A stretch of 64,000 nucleotides of DNA, from contig DATIJT010000002.1 of the NCBI GenBank assembly GCA_035478435.1, forward strand, positions 1 to 64,000, given 5' to 3'. Below are positions 50,641 to 59,498 of this stretch, piece after piece. The stretch is from DATLRC01 sp035478435 (GTDB lineage: Bacteria; Patescibacteriota; Saccharimonadia; Saccharimonadales; UBA4665). Below the pieces are notes generated by a model. The model saw only the letters and a program-made list of their open reading frames with translations. It did no database searches and was not told where the DNA came from. The translations under genes and the position numbers were made by a program. Position 1 is the first letter of the stretch. The number at the start of each line of letters is the position of its first letter.

Positions 50641-51023
50641 ATATCGAAGCTGTAAAGCAGAAGCTCACAGAAGACTACCCAGGAGTCAATATAAAAGAAA
50701 CAACAATTACTGATGGTGTGGTGACTGAAATTGTTGGTGAGATTGACCGCAAGCTGGTTGGATCGGATAGAGACGTAGCTGTAGTAGTAGCCGACCGGTC
50801 GGCCGAGCATCATCACAAGATTATTACCGAAGAATACGAAATCATAAAGGGAGCCTTGCGGGTTTATAAGAACGGCCAGCCTGTAGATCTCAAAACGGGT
50901 GAAACAGTCGTAATTGAGCCAGGCACGAAACACTGGGTAGAAGGCGATGAGACTTGGTTTTATTGCTACTCGGTACCGGACTGGTTCCCAGGGGACCTTT
51001 ATTTAACTGAACCGCCGCATTAA
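50637..51023 (+). CDS. Cupin-domain protein
   Basis: This 128-aa protein has a helical N-terminal part and a single cupin (about 55-115). The first motif, HHHKIITEEYEIIKG, carries metal-ligand His and Glu residues. The second is PGTKHWVEG. Cupins of this size bind small molecules or act as isomerases and dioxygenases; the substrate is unknown. The start overlaps the stop of the alaS remnant, which suggests it was once coupled to a complete alaS. Confidence 0.8.
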   Translation: MNIEAVKQKLTEDYPGVNIKETTITDGVVTEIVGEIDRKLVGSDRDVAVVVADRSAEHHHKIITEEYEIIKGALRVYKNGQPVDLKTGETVVIEPGTKHWVEGDETWFYCYSVPDWFPGDLYLTEPPH

Positions 51024-51038
51024 AGCAGTCTTGCGATC

Positions 51039-51677
51039 ATGACCACCCATACTTTTGTAGCCATTTGCGGATTTCTATCATCGGTTTTGGCGCTGGCTGC
51101 CGGCATACCCTATATCAGTTCAATTTTGCGGGGCAAAACCAGGCCGCACCAGTTTAGCTGGCTAATTCTGGTGACGGTCCAAGCTATAGGTTTGCTGTCG
51201 CAGTTCTTGAAAGGCGCCAGGGCTTCGATAGTTGTATCTTTAACCTTCCTAATCATCAGCTCGGTAGTCTTAGTACTGTCTTTGTCTAAAGGCACGAGGG
51301 ACACTTCCAGGTACGACCGCGTCCTATTCGGCCTAAGTATTTTTACGATTATCGCCTGGATCCTGACCAAAAACCCGTCCGTGGCAATTTGGCTGACGGT
51401 CATTATTGACGCCTTCGCTACCAGCATGATCCTTCTAAAAGTTAAAGCCGACCCAACATCGGAAGCTCCCTTTCCCTGGGCAATAGCCGCAATCGCCTAT
51501 GTCTTCAGTTGCTTGACGCTGGTTACCATTAACCCCGGTATTTTGTATGTCCGGCCTATCTACGGCTTCCTCTCCGAAGGAGTAGTGGCCGCTTACACTT
51601 ACTACGCCTTGGCCCAGGCTTCCAAAAAACGGGGCAAAAAGCTTGAACCAAAACCAGACATAAGTTTTATAGAATAA
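51039..51677 (+). CDS. Seven-helix membrane protein, PQ-loop/SWEET-like
   Basis: This 212-aa protein has about seven transmembrane segments. The first loop reads GIPYISSILRGKTRPHQFSW, which resembles the PQ-loop motif (P-Q-hydrophobic near a K-T-R-P turn) of SWEET/semiSWEET and related transporters. It may move sugars or other small solutes, but the call is tentative. It starts 15 nt after the cupin gene and may share its transcript. Confidence 0.6.
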   Translation: MTTHTFVAICGFLSSVLALAAGIPYISSILRGKTRPHQFSWLILVTVQAIGLLSQFLKGARASIVVSLTFLIISSVVLVLSLSKGTRDTSRYDRVLFGLSIFTIIAWILTKNPSVAIWLTVIIDAFATSMILLKVKADPTSEAPFPWAIAAIAYVFSCLTLVTINPGILYVRPIYGFLSEGVVAAYTYYALAQASKKRGKKLEPKPDISFIE

Positions 51678-51760
51678 TTACCCAAACTCTTGAAAAAGCT
51701 AGCGGTACGAAGTAGCTGTACTGATAGCTAGTAGCGCCAGATCGTACAATCCGGCATTAT

Positions 51761-51924
51761 ATACCCCTCCCCAAACAGAATAACCCATTCATCCCGCGCC
51801 CAAGCGTCCAAAACCAGTCTGCTCTCCATCACCATATCTACTGATATGCTTCAGTCATTTAGACTGCTTTTGAATCAATTGGATCATCAGGCTGAAAAGC
51901 GTTATTTTGTTTTGGGAGGGCTAT
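51761..51924 (+). other. Long hairpin element 5
   Basis: Positions 51761-51784 pair with 51901-51924 over 24 positions with two mismatches and one G-T pair. CAGTCT (51815-51820) pairs with AGACTG (51861-51866). The central hairpin is CATATC-TACT-GATATG (51833-51848). It fills much of the 372-nt gap between the genes at 51677 and 52050. The rest holds only a TATAAT box at 52034-52039 before the next ATG. Confidence 0.8.
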
Positions 51925-52049
51925 AGTTAGCTTAATCTGCCTTTCAAACTAACGGACCCGAAAAATAACCCTTGCAAAGCTTTAGCTCGGAACTATTTGG
52001 TCTAATAGCATGCGACTAGCATGGTTAATCATGTATAATTAAACAGATT

Positions 52050-53393
52050 ATGCTTGATAAGCTCGATAAAATTAAAAACGCCGGCCAGGGCGTGGCTAAA
52101 AAAGCACTAGATAGCGCCAACAAAGCGGCCGCCAAAATTAAAACTAAAAACACCAAAAAACCGAGTGAACGCTATTTTGTAGCTTTAGACATTGGAACGG
52201 AATTCGTTAAAGCCCTAATTGGCCAAGTAAAGCCGGACAGCGCCATTGAGATTATCGGTGTAGGGCGGGCCCACCAAGCTTTGACCGATATGCAGGCGGG
52301 AGCCATCGCTGATATTGCCAGCGTCGTGGAAAACTGTGACCAAGCCCTGAATCAAGCCGAGGAACAGGCTGGGGTTAGTGTCCGCACAGCTATCATCGGC
52401 ATTGCCGGCGAGCTGGTTAAGGGTACGACTACGACTGTCAAAGTCTCCCGTAAACTACCGACCAAGCCGCTGGACCTGACCGAAATGGAAAAGATTGTCC
52501 ACTTGGTGCAAGAAAGGGCGGAGGCCAAGGCCAAACAGCAACTGGCTTGGGAATTAGGCGGCAAAGAAGTCGAAGTCCGCTTAGTCAACTCGGCGCTGGT
52601 GAGCATAGAAATCGACGGCTACCCCGTAACGAACCCGATAGGTTTCCAGGGCAAAGACGTAGTCGTGCAGCTGTACACCGCTTTCGCGCCCATGATCCAC
52701 ATCGGCGCTTTGGAAAAGACGGCTCAGGAACTTGACCTTGACCTGCTAGCTGTGGCCGCCGAACCGTTCGCTGTAGCCAGGGCGGTGATTGGCGACAAAC
52801 CCGACCAGAACTTAAGCGCCATTTTGATGGACGTCGGCGGCGGCACGACCGATATCGCCGTCATAAATGATGGTGGCGTCCAGGGCACTAAGATGTTCGG
52901 CATTGGCGGCCGGGCTTATACCCGTTCGATTGAGCGTGACCTGAATGTCACTTTTGACCAAGCCGAAAAACTCAAAATTGGCCTCAGCACCAACAAAGTG
53001 CCAACCCAGAAGCGGCCCGTGCTCGAAGCCGCCCTGGATAAAACCGTTGATGTTTGGGTCAACGGCGTGGAACTCGCGCTGGCCGAATTTACCAAACTAG
53101 ACCATCTGCCGCACCGCATGTTTTTGTGTGGCGGCGGCTCGTCGCTTGACCTACTAATGGATCGCTTAGAAGGCGCTAGTTGGTATCGTAGCTTGCCCTT
53201 CACCCGCAAGCCGATTGTCCACCATATCCAGCCTGAGCAAGTGGTTGGTATTGTTGACAAAACTTCAGATGTGAACGACCATACATTTATAACCGCTATG
53301 GGCCTACTGCGGGTCGGCTTGGACACCATGCAATTTAGCGGTAGCGGCGGCAATTCTATCCGCGAAAAAATAGACAGGATGCTAAAGGTATGA
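52050..53393 (+). CDS. FtsA/PilM-type actin-like protein
   Basis: This 447-aa protein has an actin-fold ATPase: phosphate-1 motif FVALDIGTEFVKALIG, phosphate-2 motif LMDVGGGTTDIAV, and FLCGGGSSL near the C-terminus. An SHS2-like insertion lies at about 120-230. The N-terminal 45 residues form an Ala/Lys-rich helix. It could be a divergent FtsA (cell division) or PilM (type IV pilus); the cell-wall genes downstream favour FtsA-like, but this is inference. TATAAT lies 10 nt before the ATG. Confidence 0.75.
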   Translation: MLDKLDKIKNAGQGVAKKALDSANKAAAKIKTKNTKKPSERYFVALDIGTEFVKALIGQVKPDSAIEIIGVGRAHQALTDMQAGAIADIASVVENCDQALNQAEEQAGVSVRTAIIGIAGELVKGTTTTVKVSRKLPTKPLDLTEMEKIVHLVQERAEAKAKQQLAWELGGKEVEVRLVNSALVSIEIDGYPVTNPIGFQGKDVVVQLYTAFAPMIHIGALEKTAQELDLDLLAVAAEPFAVARAVIGDKPDQNLSAILMDVGGGTTDIAVINDGGVQGTKMFGIGGRAYTRSIERDLNVTFDQAEKLKIGLSTNKVPTQKRPVLEAALDKTVDVWVNGVELALAEFTKLDHLPHRMFLCGGGSSLDLLMDRLEGASWYRSLPFTRKPIVHHIQPEQVVGIVDKTSDVNDHTFITAMGLLRVGLDTMQFSGSGGNSIREKIDRMLKV

Positions 53394-53400
53394 TTATGAA

Positions 53401-53528
53401 AATGTCTAATATCGAATATCTAATACCTAAACAATGTCAAAAGGCTAATAATAAAACATATAAGGCAGCCCATTTGATATTAAGTTATTTGAAATTGTTT
53501 AGAAATTCGGCATTAGACATTAGATATT
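53401..53528. repeat. AT-rich inverted repeat with TCTAATA-type subunits
   Basis: The 35-nt arm at 53401-53435 and its partner at 53494-53528 are complementary at about 27 of 35 positions. Each arm is built of short units like TCTAATA. The arms flank a 58-nt spacer. No gene lies in this gap apart from the next ribosome-binding site (AGAAGGAT). Confidence 0.65.
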
Positions 53529-53552
53529 TATTAGCAGAAGGATACATGGGCT

Positions 53553-55277
53553 GTGGCAAACGATAAAGAAGTAATCTACATCGATATCGATGACGAAATC
53601 ACAGGTATCATTGACAAAGTCAAAGGTTCTAACCATCGAATCGTGGCCCTAGTGTTACCTAAACGGGCGGCCGTATTCCAGAGTATTGTTAATATGAAGC
53701 TCTTAAAACGCAGCGCCGATGAAGCCAAAAAACACATGGTGCTGATCACCGCCGAAGTTGGGCTCTTGCCCTTAGCTGGGGCTGTCGGCTTGCATGTAGC
53801 TAAAACCCTAACTAGCAAACCGGCAATTCCGGCCGCCCCGGGTATTGACAGCGCCGAAGAAGCCGTAGACGAAGAAACTGGCCCGGCAAGTGAAGTAACA
53901 GCTAAAACCGCCGGCAACAAACCAGTTGGTGAGCTAGCTGGAGCGGCCGGAGGGGCTCTGGCAGCCGAAGAGGGCATGGAGACTTTGGAATTAGATAACG
54001 AAGAAGAATCACCGGCCGCGGAATTAGATAAGGCAAGCGCCAAGCCCAGTCCTAAAAAAGATAAAAAACTTAAAATACCCGACTTTGACCGTTTCCGGTT
54101 GATGTTAGTCCTTGGCGGGTTGTTGTTAATCGCGCTGATTTTCTTTTTCTATCTGGCGGCCGCGGTTCTACCCAAAGCTACAATAGACATCAAAACTAAC
54201 GCTAGCAACGTCAATACCAACGTGACTTTCACAGTCGATATGACAGCCAAAGCGCTAGATCATGCCCAAAAAGTGGTACCCGCCAAACAAGTCCAAGAGC
54301 AAAAAACTTATACCCAAGTCGTGCCAGCCAGCGGTCAAAAGAATATCGGCAATAAAGCGAGTGGGGCTGTTAACATGGCTGCCAAAGAGTGCTACCCGAA
54401 CTTAAGTCAGCCTAGTTCTGTTCCAGCAGGTACAGGAATCAGTACCGGAGGCCTGACTTTTATATCCCAGAGCGCTACAGTGTTCAGTAATTCTGGGGTT
54501 GTTAGCGGGTCTGGGTCTAGTACATGTATAACCTATCAGGCTACAGGCTCTACTAGCATCACCGCCCAAAGCCCTGGGACGAAGTACAATGTTGATACCA
54601 GCAATTTTACAGTTGCCGGTCGCCCAGATGTCAGCGCCAGTGGATCAGCAAGCGGCGGTACTGACAATATCGTTAAAGTGGTTTCCCAGGCCGATATCGA
54701 CAGCGCCAAGCAAAAGATTAACACGAGTGACGACACTGTCCGGCAAAGTTTGACCCAGCTGCTAGAGCACGACCATTTCTACGTTATCGCGGCTACCTTC
54801 AGCCCCGGCACTCCGGCCGTCACTACTACCGCCAACGTCGGTGACACCGTCGATAACGTCACTGTAACCGAAGCAGTTACTTATACCATGTATGGTGTCC
54901 AGAAAAAAGACTTGCAATCTTTGCTAGCCGATAACATCAAAGGCCAGATTGACGATAAGAAACAAGGCATTCTGGACGATGGCTTAGGCAGTGGCACGTT
55001 TAAAGTTGTGGCCCTGACAGCTAACGGCGCCCAGTTGAACCTGCAAACCACTGGCTTGGTGGGGCCGCAGCTCAGCGTTGACGCTATCCGGCGCCAAGCG
55101 GCCGGCAAAAAAAGCGGGGCAATCCAAGCATTCCTAAAAGACGACCCCGGCGTAACCGATGTCACCGTCCATATGAGCCCGTTCTGGGTAACTTCCGCCC
55201 CCAAGAAATTGAGTAAAATTACTGTTAAAATTGCCAAACCGACTACCACTATCAAATCTCATGCCACAAACCCCTAG
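53553..55277 (+). CDS. Membrane protein with baseplate-J-like extracytoplasmic domain
   Basis: This 574-aa protein has an N-terminal soluble domain (about 1-85) with IDIDDEITGIIDKVKGS. A low-complexity acidic linker (about 90-175) and a single transmembrane segment (about 183-205) follow, then a large beta-rich domain. NKASGAVNMAAKECYP and AGTGISTGGLTFISQS match the baseplate-J-type fold also found in CPR surface proteins. The start is a GTG with AGAAGGAT 9 nt upstream. It may act in envelope or pilus assembly with the neighbouring actin-like protein, which is inference. Confidence 0.7.
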   Translation: MANDKEVIYIDIDDEITGIIDKVKGSNHRIVALVLPKRAAVFQSIVNMKLLKRSADEAKKHMVLITAEVGLLPLAGAVGLHVAKTLTSKPAIPAAPGIDSAEEAVDEETGPASEVTAKTAGNKPVGELAGAAGGALAAEEGMETLELDNEEESPAAELDKASAKPSPKKDKKLKIPDFDRFRLMLVLGGLLLIALIFFFYLAAAVLPKATIDIKTNASNVNTNVTFTVDMTAKALDHAQKVVPAKQVQEQKTYTQVVPASGQKNIGNKASGAVNMAAKECYPNLSQPSSVPAGTGISTGGLTFISQSATVFSNSGVVSGSGSSTCITYQATGSTSITAQSPGTKYNVDTSNFTVAGRPDVSASGSASGGTDNIVKVVSQADIDSAKQKINTSDDTVRQSLTQLLEHDHFYVIAATFSPGTPAVTTTANVGDTVDNVTVTEAVTYTMYGVQKKDLQSLLADNIKGQIDDKKQGILDDGLGSGTFKVVALTANGAQLNLQTTGLVGPQLSVDAIRRQAAGKKSGAIQAFLKDDPGVTDVTVHMSPFWVTSAPKKLSKITVKIAKPTTTIKSHATNP

Positions 55278-55695
55278 CAGTCATTATCTGGCTTTGGATG
55301 TAGGGGCAGCGCGTGTAGGATTGGCTATCGCTTCTACTGAAGCCCGTTTGGCACGGCCGCTTACAACTTTAAAAAACGATGAGTCGATCTTTGCTAAATT
55401 AAAAGAGCTTATTAGCGAGAGCAAGGTGAATAGACTAGTAATTGGTTTGCCGCGCGGTCTTGAAGGCCAGGAAACTGAGCAAACCTCCCAGGTCAGACAG
55501 TTTGCGTCCGAGCTTAAAACCAGCCTCGTTTTACCAATCCATTTTCAGGACGAGGCCGTTACTTCTATTCGGGCGGAAGAGGAGCTCAAGGCTCGAGGTA
55601 GGCCGTATAATAAAGAGGATGTCGACGCTTTGAGCGCGACTTATATCCTAGAGGACTTTTTACAACAAGGAGATAACAATGAGATATTCACTTAA
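55261..55695 (+). CDS. ruvX: Putative Holliday junction resolvase / pre-16S rRNA nuclease (YqgF family)
   Basis: This 144-aa RNase H-like protein has LALDVGAARVGLAIAST with the first catalytic Asp, VIGLPRGLEGQE, FQDEAVTS with the second acidic residue, and EDVDALSATYILEDFL with the last Asp. YqgF acts in 16S rRNA 5' end maturation and possibly recombination. I chose the ATG at 55261, overlapping the upstream gene by 17 nt; an in-frame TTG at 55231 would add 10 residues. Confidence 0.9.
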   Translation: MPQTPSSHYLALDVGAARVGLAIASTEARLARPLTTLKNDESIFAKLKELISESKVNRLVIGLPRGLEGQETEQTSQVRQFASELKTSLVLPIHFQDEAVTSIRAEEELKARGRPYNKEDVDALSATYILEDFLQQGDNNEIFT

Positions 55696-56725
55696 AGCTG
55701 CCCGTAAGTCACTGAAACGCAAGCTTAAATGGCTTACTCTTATAGCGCTAGCTTTAATCTTGTTAGCGGCTACTTCGTTACGAATCTTCTACCAGGCCAA
55801 TTTAAAACCGGTTAGCAACAACCAGAAAACCTTAATAGTAACTATTCAAAAAGGTAGTTCGCTCGAAGAAATCGCTATTTTGTTGCATTCCAAAAATCTG
55901 ATTCGTAATATTTGGGTGTTCGAATATTACGTCCACAACAAGAGCCTGTCTACAAAATTACAACACGGCACTTACGCGTTGTCGCCCAGTCAAGACGTAC
56001 CGACCGTAGTCCAAAAGCTCACAAAAGGCCGGGTCCAGACCAAACTGACCACTATTTTGCCTGGGCGACGATTAGACCAAGTCAGGGCTGACCTAATTAA
56101 CGATGGTTTTGCAGTAGCAGCTGTCGATAATGCCCTTAAGCCAGAAAACTACAGCGATTTGCCAGTTCTGGGCTTCAAGCCTGCCAATGTAAGTACTTTA
56201 GAGGGCTTGCTCTATCCTGATTCTTTCCAAAAAACTGCCGAAACTGACCCCGCGGTCATCATCAGCCAGTCTCTGCGAGAAATGGACCAAAAATTTACAC
56301 CTGACCTTAGGTCGGCCATGGCTAACCTTGGCCTAAGCCCTTACCAAGGCTTGATCCTAGCTTCCATAGTTGAACAAGAGGTCTCTAAACCGGCTGACCG
56401 CGCCCAAGCCGCCCAAGTTTTCCTGACCCGCTTACAAAGAGGTATGATGCTTGGCTCGGATTCCACGGCCCGCTATGGGGCGATTTTGGCTGGCAAAGCC
56501 CCGTCCGTGGCTTATGATTCAGCTTACAACACCTTAAAATACTTTGGGTTACCGCCCACGCCCATAGGCAGCATCAGCGCGGCTTCATTGCAGGCCGTGG
56601 CCCACCCGGCGGCGACAGATTGGCTGTATTTTGTCAGCGGCGATGACGGCACTACTCATTTTAGTAAAACACTGCAAGAACACCAGGCCTTAACGGCCCA
56701 ATACTGTCATAAGTTATGTAACTAA
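55679..56725 (+). CDS. mltG: Endolytic murein transglycosylase
   Basis: This 348-aa YceG/MltG protein has an N-terminal transmembrane segment (about 17-35), a LysM-like subdomain (about 50-110) and the transglycosylase domain. The catalytic Glu lies in GLILASIVEQEVSK, with landmarks EGLLYPDSF and YNTLKYFGLPPTPIGSI. It cuts nascent glycan strands near the membrane. AAGGAG lies upstream, and the gene overlaps ruvX by 17 nt, as in many bacteria where yqgF and yceG are close. Confidence 0.93.
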   Translation: MRYSLKAARKSLKRKLKWLTLIALALILLAATSLRIFYQANLKPVSNNQKTLIVTIQKGSSLEEIAILLHSKNLIRNIWVFEYYVHNKSLSTKLQHGTYALSPSQDVPTVVQKLTKGRVQTKLTTILPGRRLDQVRADLINDGFAVAAVDNALKPENYSDLPVLGFKPANVSTLEGLLYPDSFQKTAETDPAVIISQSLREMDQKFTPDLRSAMANLGLSPYQGLILASIVEQEVSKPADRAQAAQVFLTRLQRGMMLGSDSTARYGAILAGKAPSVAYDSAYNTLKYFGLPPTPIGSISAASLQAVAHPAATDWLYFVSGDDGTTHFSKTLQEHQALTAQYCHKLCN

Positions 56726-56772
56726 AGCTGCTAGATCCTTTTCGCAACGGGGGTAAAAATATCTAACAAGGC

Positions 56773-56896
56773 TTGAAATTTGACCTAAATCTGGTAAACT
56801 TTAATGGTAATGTTGGTACTCGTTATAAGAGGCGAGCGTAGTATTACACCCCGCTGCTAAAGCGGGCCTTAGTTTCGTTAACATACGGAGCCCCGA
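56773..56896 (+). promoter_or_regulatory. Promoter and structured leader of the LysM-CHAP gene
   Basis: TTGAAA (56773-56778) and TAAACT (56795-56800), the latter preceded by TGG, are 16 bp apart. The leader of over 90 nt has a CCCGCT/AGCGGG hairpin and a GGGC...GCCC dyad, and an ACTCG/CGAG dyad lies before them. Cell-wall hydrolase genes are often under c-di-AMP riboswitches, but the known consensus is not evident here. Confidence 0.45.
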
Positions 56897-56932
56897 ATTA
56901 GTAACCTTATCTCTCGCAGCACTTATGCGCGT

Positions 56933-58015
56933 TTGGCATTGGCACCCTCTAAGCAGGGTACCAGGTTTTACAAACGCGTCTTAGCTAAATTGAACTATAA
57001 AACTACCCGTCGCCGGGTAATTAAATGGAGCTTAGTGGGCCTTAACGTAGGACTGCTTCTATTGGCTGGTAGTTTTATTCTTTTCGGTTCCCGTAACAGT
57101 GGCGCCATCAGCCCTTCAATCCTAAGTACCACTAGTTCAGCAACCCCAGTTAACCCTTTAGATCAACTTTCCTCGGCCGAGGTAGCTGTAACGGTGGCCC
57201 GCCTAGATGCCCTGCCGGAGACAACGGCTATAACGAACCAGGCTGATTCTGAGCAGGCGGAACTGACTATTGTACCGACAAGCAGTAATGTGGTAGCCAA
57301 GCCCCAGGTGGTGGCCACCAAATATGTCTCCAATAAAGATATCCATCACTATACGACAGTGGCGGGCGATACTATTACTTCAGTGGCGGCTAAGTTTGGT
57401 GTTACCTCTGACAGTATTCGCTGGTCGAATGGCCTGGTAGGCAACACCCTTACTGTTGGCCAAAACCTGGCGATCCCGCCAGCCGACGGCATTGTTTACA
57501 CGGTCAAAGCCGGTGATACGCCGGAGAGTTTAGCTCAAAAATTCAGGACCGACAAAGACAAGATTATCCAGGCCAACGACGCTGAAAAGACCGGCCTAAA
57601 ACTCGGCGACCAGATTATCATACCCGACGGTACCCAAACGCCGGTTGTGGCTAGATTAGTTGCCTATGGCTTCCCCTGGGGAGGTTCGGCAATTTATGGT
57701 TACAACGGCTATGATTACGGTTATTGTACGTGGTATGTGGCTAACCGAATCGCCGTTCCGAGTAACTGGGGTAATGCTAACACTTGGGACAATCTAGCCC
57801 CGCTTAGCGGCTGGACAGTTAGTGGCACGCCCCGGGTTGGTGCCATTGGCCAAACCGACCGTGGCTGGGCCGGCCACGTAGCCTTCGTAGAAGCCGTATC
57901 CGAGGATGGTTCGCAGATTAAGTATTCGGACATGAACGGTTTGGCCGGTTGGGGCCGTATAGGCTACAGCGGTTGGGTTTCGGCTTCCTACTACCCCCAC
58001 TACATCTACCGCTAA
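56933..58015 (+). CDS. LysM-CHAP peptidoglycan hydrolase
   Basis: This 360-aa protein (TTG start at 56933) has a basic N-terminus, a transmembrane segment (about 31-51), a Thr/Ser-rich linker, two LysM domains (about 138-183 and 187-232) and a CHAP domain (about 240-355). The catalytic Cys is in YGYCTWYVANR and the His in GHVAFVEAV. It would bind peptidoglycan and cleave its peptides outside the membrane. The TTG has no Shine-Dalgarno sequence. An in-frame ATT at 56897, 6 nt after ACGGAG, may be the true start. Confidence 0.88.
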   Translation: MALAPSKQGTRFYKRVLAKLNYKTTRRRVIKWSLVGLNVGLLLLAGSFILFGSRNSGAISPSILSTTSSATPVNPLDQLSSAEVAVTVARLDALPETTAITNQADSEQAELTIVPTSSNVVAKPQVVATKYVSNKDIHHYTTVAGDTITSVAAKFGVTSDSIRWSNGLVGNTLTVGQNLAIPPADGIVYTVKAGDTPESLAQKFRTDKDKIIQANDAEKTGLKLGDQIIIPDGTQTPVVARLVAYGFPWGGSAIYGYNGYDYGYCTWYVANRIAVPSNWGNANTWDNLAPLSGWTVSGTPRVGAIGQTDRGWAGHVAFVEAVSEDGSQIKYSDMNGLAGWGRIGYSGWVSASYYPHYIYR

Positions 58016-58018
58016 TTT

Positions 58019-58133
58019 TGCAGATCTTGCGTACATTGCGGCGTTGCCAGTTCCGATGCTCCCTCCGCCGTACGCTCTGGTACGGCTATGGTCCGCTTCT
58101 CGCTGGCGCCTTGCACTGCACACAACCTCTGCA
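58019..58133 (+). other. Long hairpin element 6 (core shared with element 4)
   Basis: The centre GCCGTAC-GCTCTG-GTACGGC (58067-58086) and about 77 nt around it are roughly 85 percent identical to element 4. The inner GCCAG/CTGGC pair and a short outer TGCAGA/TCTGCA pair (58019-58024 with 58128-58133) remain, but the long outer arm seen in element 4 is degenerate. It lies between the LysM-CHAP gene and obgE. Confidence 0.7.
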
Positions 58134-58201
58134 GGCTTTTGGCTGATCAATACCGAATTTGAACTAGACGCTAACCGCTATACGCTATACCCTAGTATTA
58201 G

Positions 58202-59473
58202 ATGCATTTCATAGATAAAGTGCAAGTTGAGGTTAAGGCTGGCAAGGGTGGCGATGGCCGGGTGGGTTTTAGGCGGGAAAAATTTATCTCCCGCGGCGGC
58301 CCTAACGGCGGTGATGGCGGCAAGGGCGGCAGTATTGTTTTGCTGGCTAGCAACAATCAAGATACCCTGGCCCAGTTTCGCTACCAAAAAGAACTTAGGG
58401 CCGAACCCGGCGAACCAGGCGGTAAAAGCCGCAAACACGGTAAAAATGGCAATGATTTGCTAGTAGCGGTGCCAGTCGGCACAGTTGCCATAAGTGAAGA
58501 AGCTAAAATCCTGGCCGATCTAACCAAAGACGGCCAGCAAGCGGTGATTGCTGTTGGCGGGCGGGGTGGCTTTGGCAACGCCCATTTTGTCAGCTCCACG
58601 CGCCAAGCGCCCAAATTCGCCGAAAAGGGTGAGCCAGGCGAAAACTTAACTGTGACCTTAGAACTGAAAATGATTGCCGACGTGGGTTTAATCGGCCTGC
58701 CTAATGCTGGCAAGTCTACCTTACTTAGCAAGCTAAGCAATGCCCGGCCAGAGATTGCCGACTACCCGTTTACCACCATCACCCCGAATCTGGGCGTGGT
58801 AGATGTCGACCAAGATACCACGGTGCTAGTAGCCGATATCCCTGGGTTGATCGAAGGCGCGGCTGAAGGTAAAGGTTTGGGCCACGACTTCCTCAAGCAC
58901 ATTGAGCGCACGGCTGTGATTTTACACCTGATCGATGCCTATCACGAAGACGTAGCTAGTGCTTACAGGACTGTTAAGAACGAACTACAGGCTTATGAAC
59001 CAGAACTTATAAAACGTCCGGAAATCATCGTTCTTAATAAAATCGAAGGCTTGGACCAGGAGATTGTGAATGATTTGCTGAGCCAACTTGAAGCAGTAGC
59101 GCCTGAAAAGACGCTTATTTTCGCTATCTCCGCCCATTCGGGTGAAGGGGTCAAAGACTTGCTCTACGGAATTAAAAAAATCGTCAAAAAAGCCCGTTCT
59201 AAAACTGAAAAACAGGCTGAAAAAGAGGCGATTCCGGTCATTAAGCTAACTGACACGTCCGGGCAGTGGCAAGTCGAGAAAGATGGCGACAGCTTCGTGA
59301 TTAGCGGCAACCGGATTGAACAGTTTGCCCGCCGGACGGACTTTAGCAACCCCGAAGCCGTCCAGCGCCTGCGTGACATCATGAAAAAAATGGGCATCAT
59401 GCACGAACTAGACCGCCAGGGCATCCTCCCCGGCCAAAAGCTAACAATCACTACCCATACAATTGACTATTAG
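58202..59473 (+). CDS. obgE: GTPase Obg
   Basis: This 423-aa GTPase acts in 50S ribosome assembly and stress control. It has the Gly-rich Obg fold (about 1-157, with GGRGGFGNAHF), the G domain with GLPNAGKSTLL, DIPGLIEGAAEGKGLGHDFL, NKIEG, and SAHSGEG. A C-terminal OCT domain (about 340-415) ends in LDRQGILPGQKLTI. It is a complete Obg of the OCT-containing type. No Shine-Dalgarno sequence is seen; TATACC-like boxes lie 10-17 nt upstream of the ATG. Confidence 0.95.
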   Translation: MHFIDKVQVEVKAGKGGDGRVGFRREKFISRGGPNGGDGGKGGSIVLLASNNQDTLAQFRYQKELRAEPGEPGGKSRKHGKNGNDLLVAVPVGTVAISEEAKILADLTKDGQQAVIAVGGRGGFGNAHFVSSTRQAPKFAEKGEPGENLTVTLELKMIADVGLIGLPNAGKSTLLSKLSNARPEIADYPFTTITPNLGVVDVDQDTTVLVADIPGLIEGAAEGKGLGHDFLKHIERTAVILHLIDAYHEDVASAYRTVKNELQAYEPELIKRPEIIVLNKIEGLDQEIVNDLLSQLEAVAPEKTLIFAISAHSGEGVKDLLYGIKKIVKKARSKTEKQAEKEAIPVIKLTDTSGQWQVEKDGDSFVISGNRIEQFARRTDFSNPEAVQRLRDIMKKMGIMHELDRQGILPGQKLTITTHTIDY

Positions 59474-59498
59474 GATAAAATCGTTTAATATATAAAAT

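Noticed and set aside
56801..56896. c-di-AMP (ydaO-type) riboswitch before the LysM-CHAP gene
   Set aside because: The gene context fits, but I could not find the conserved core, so it is listed only as a structured leader.
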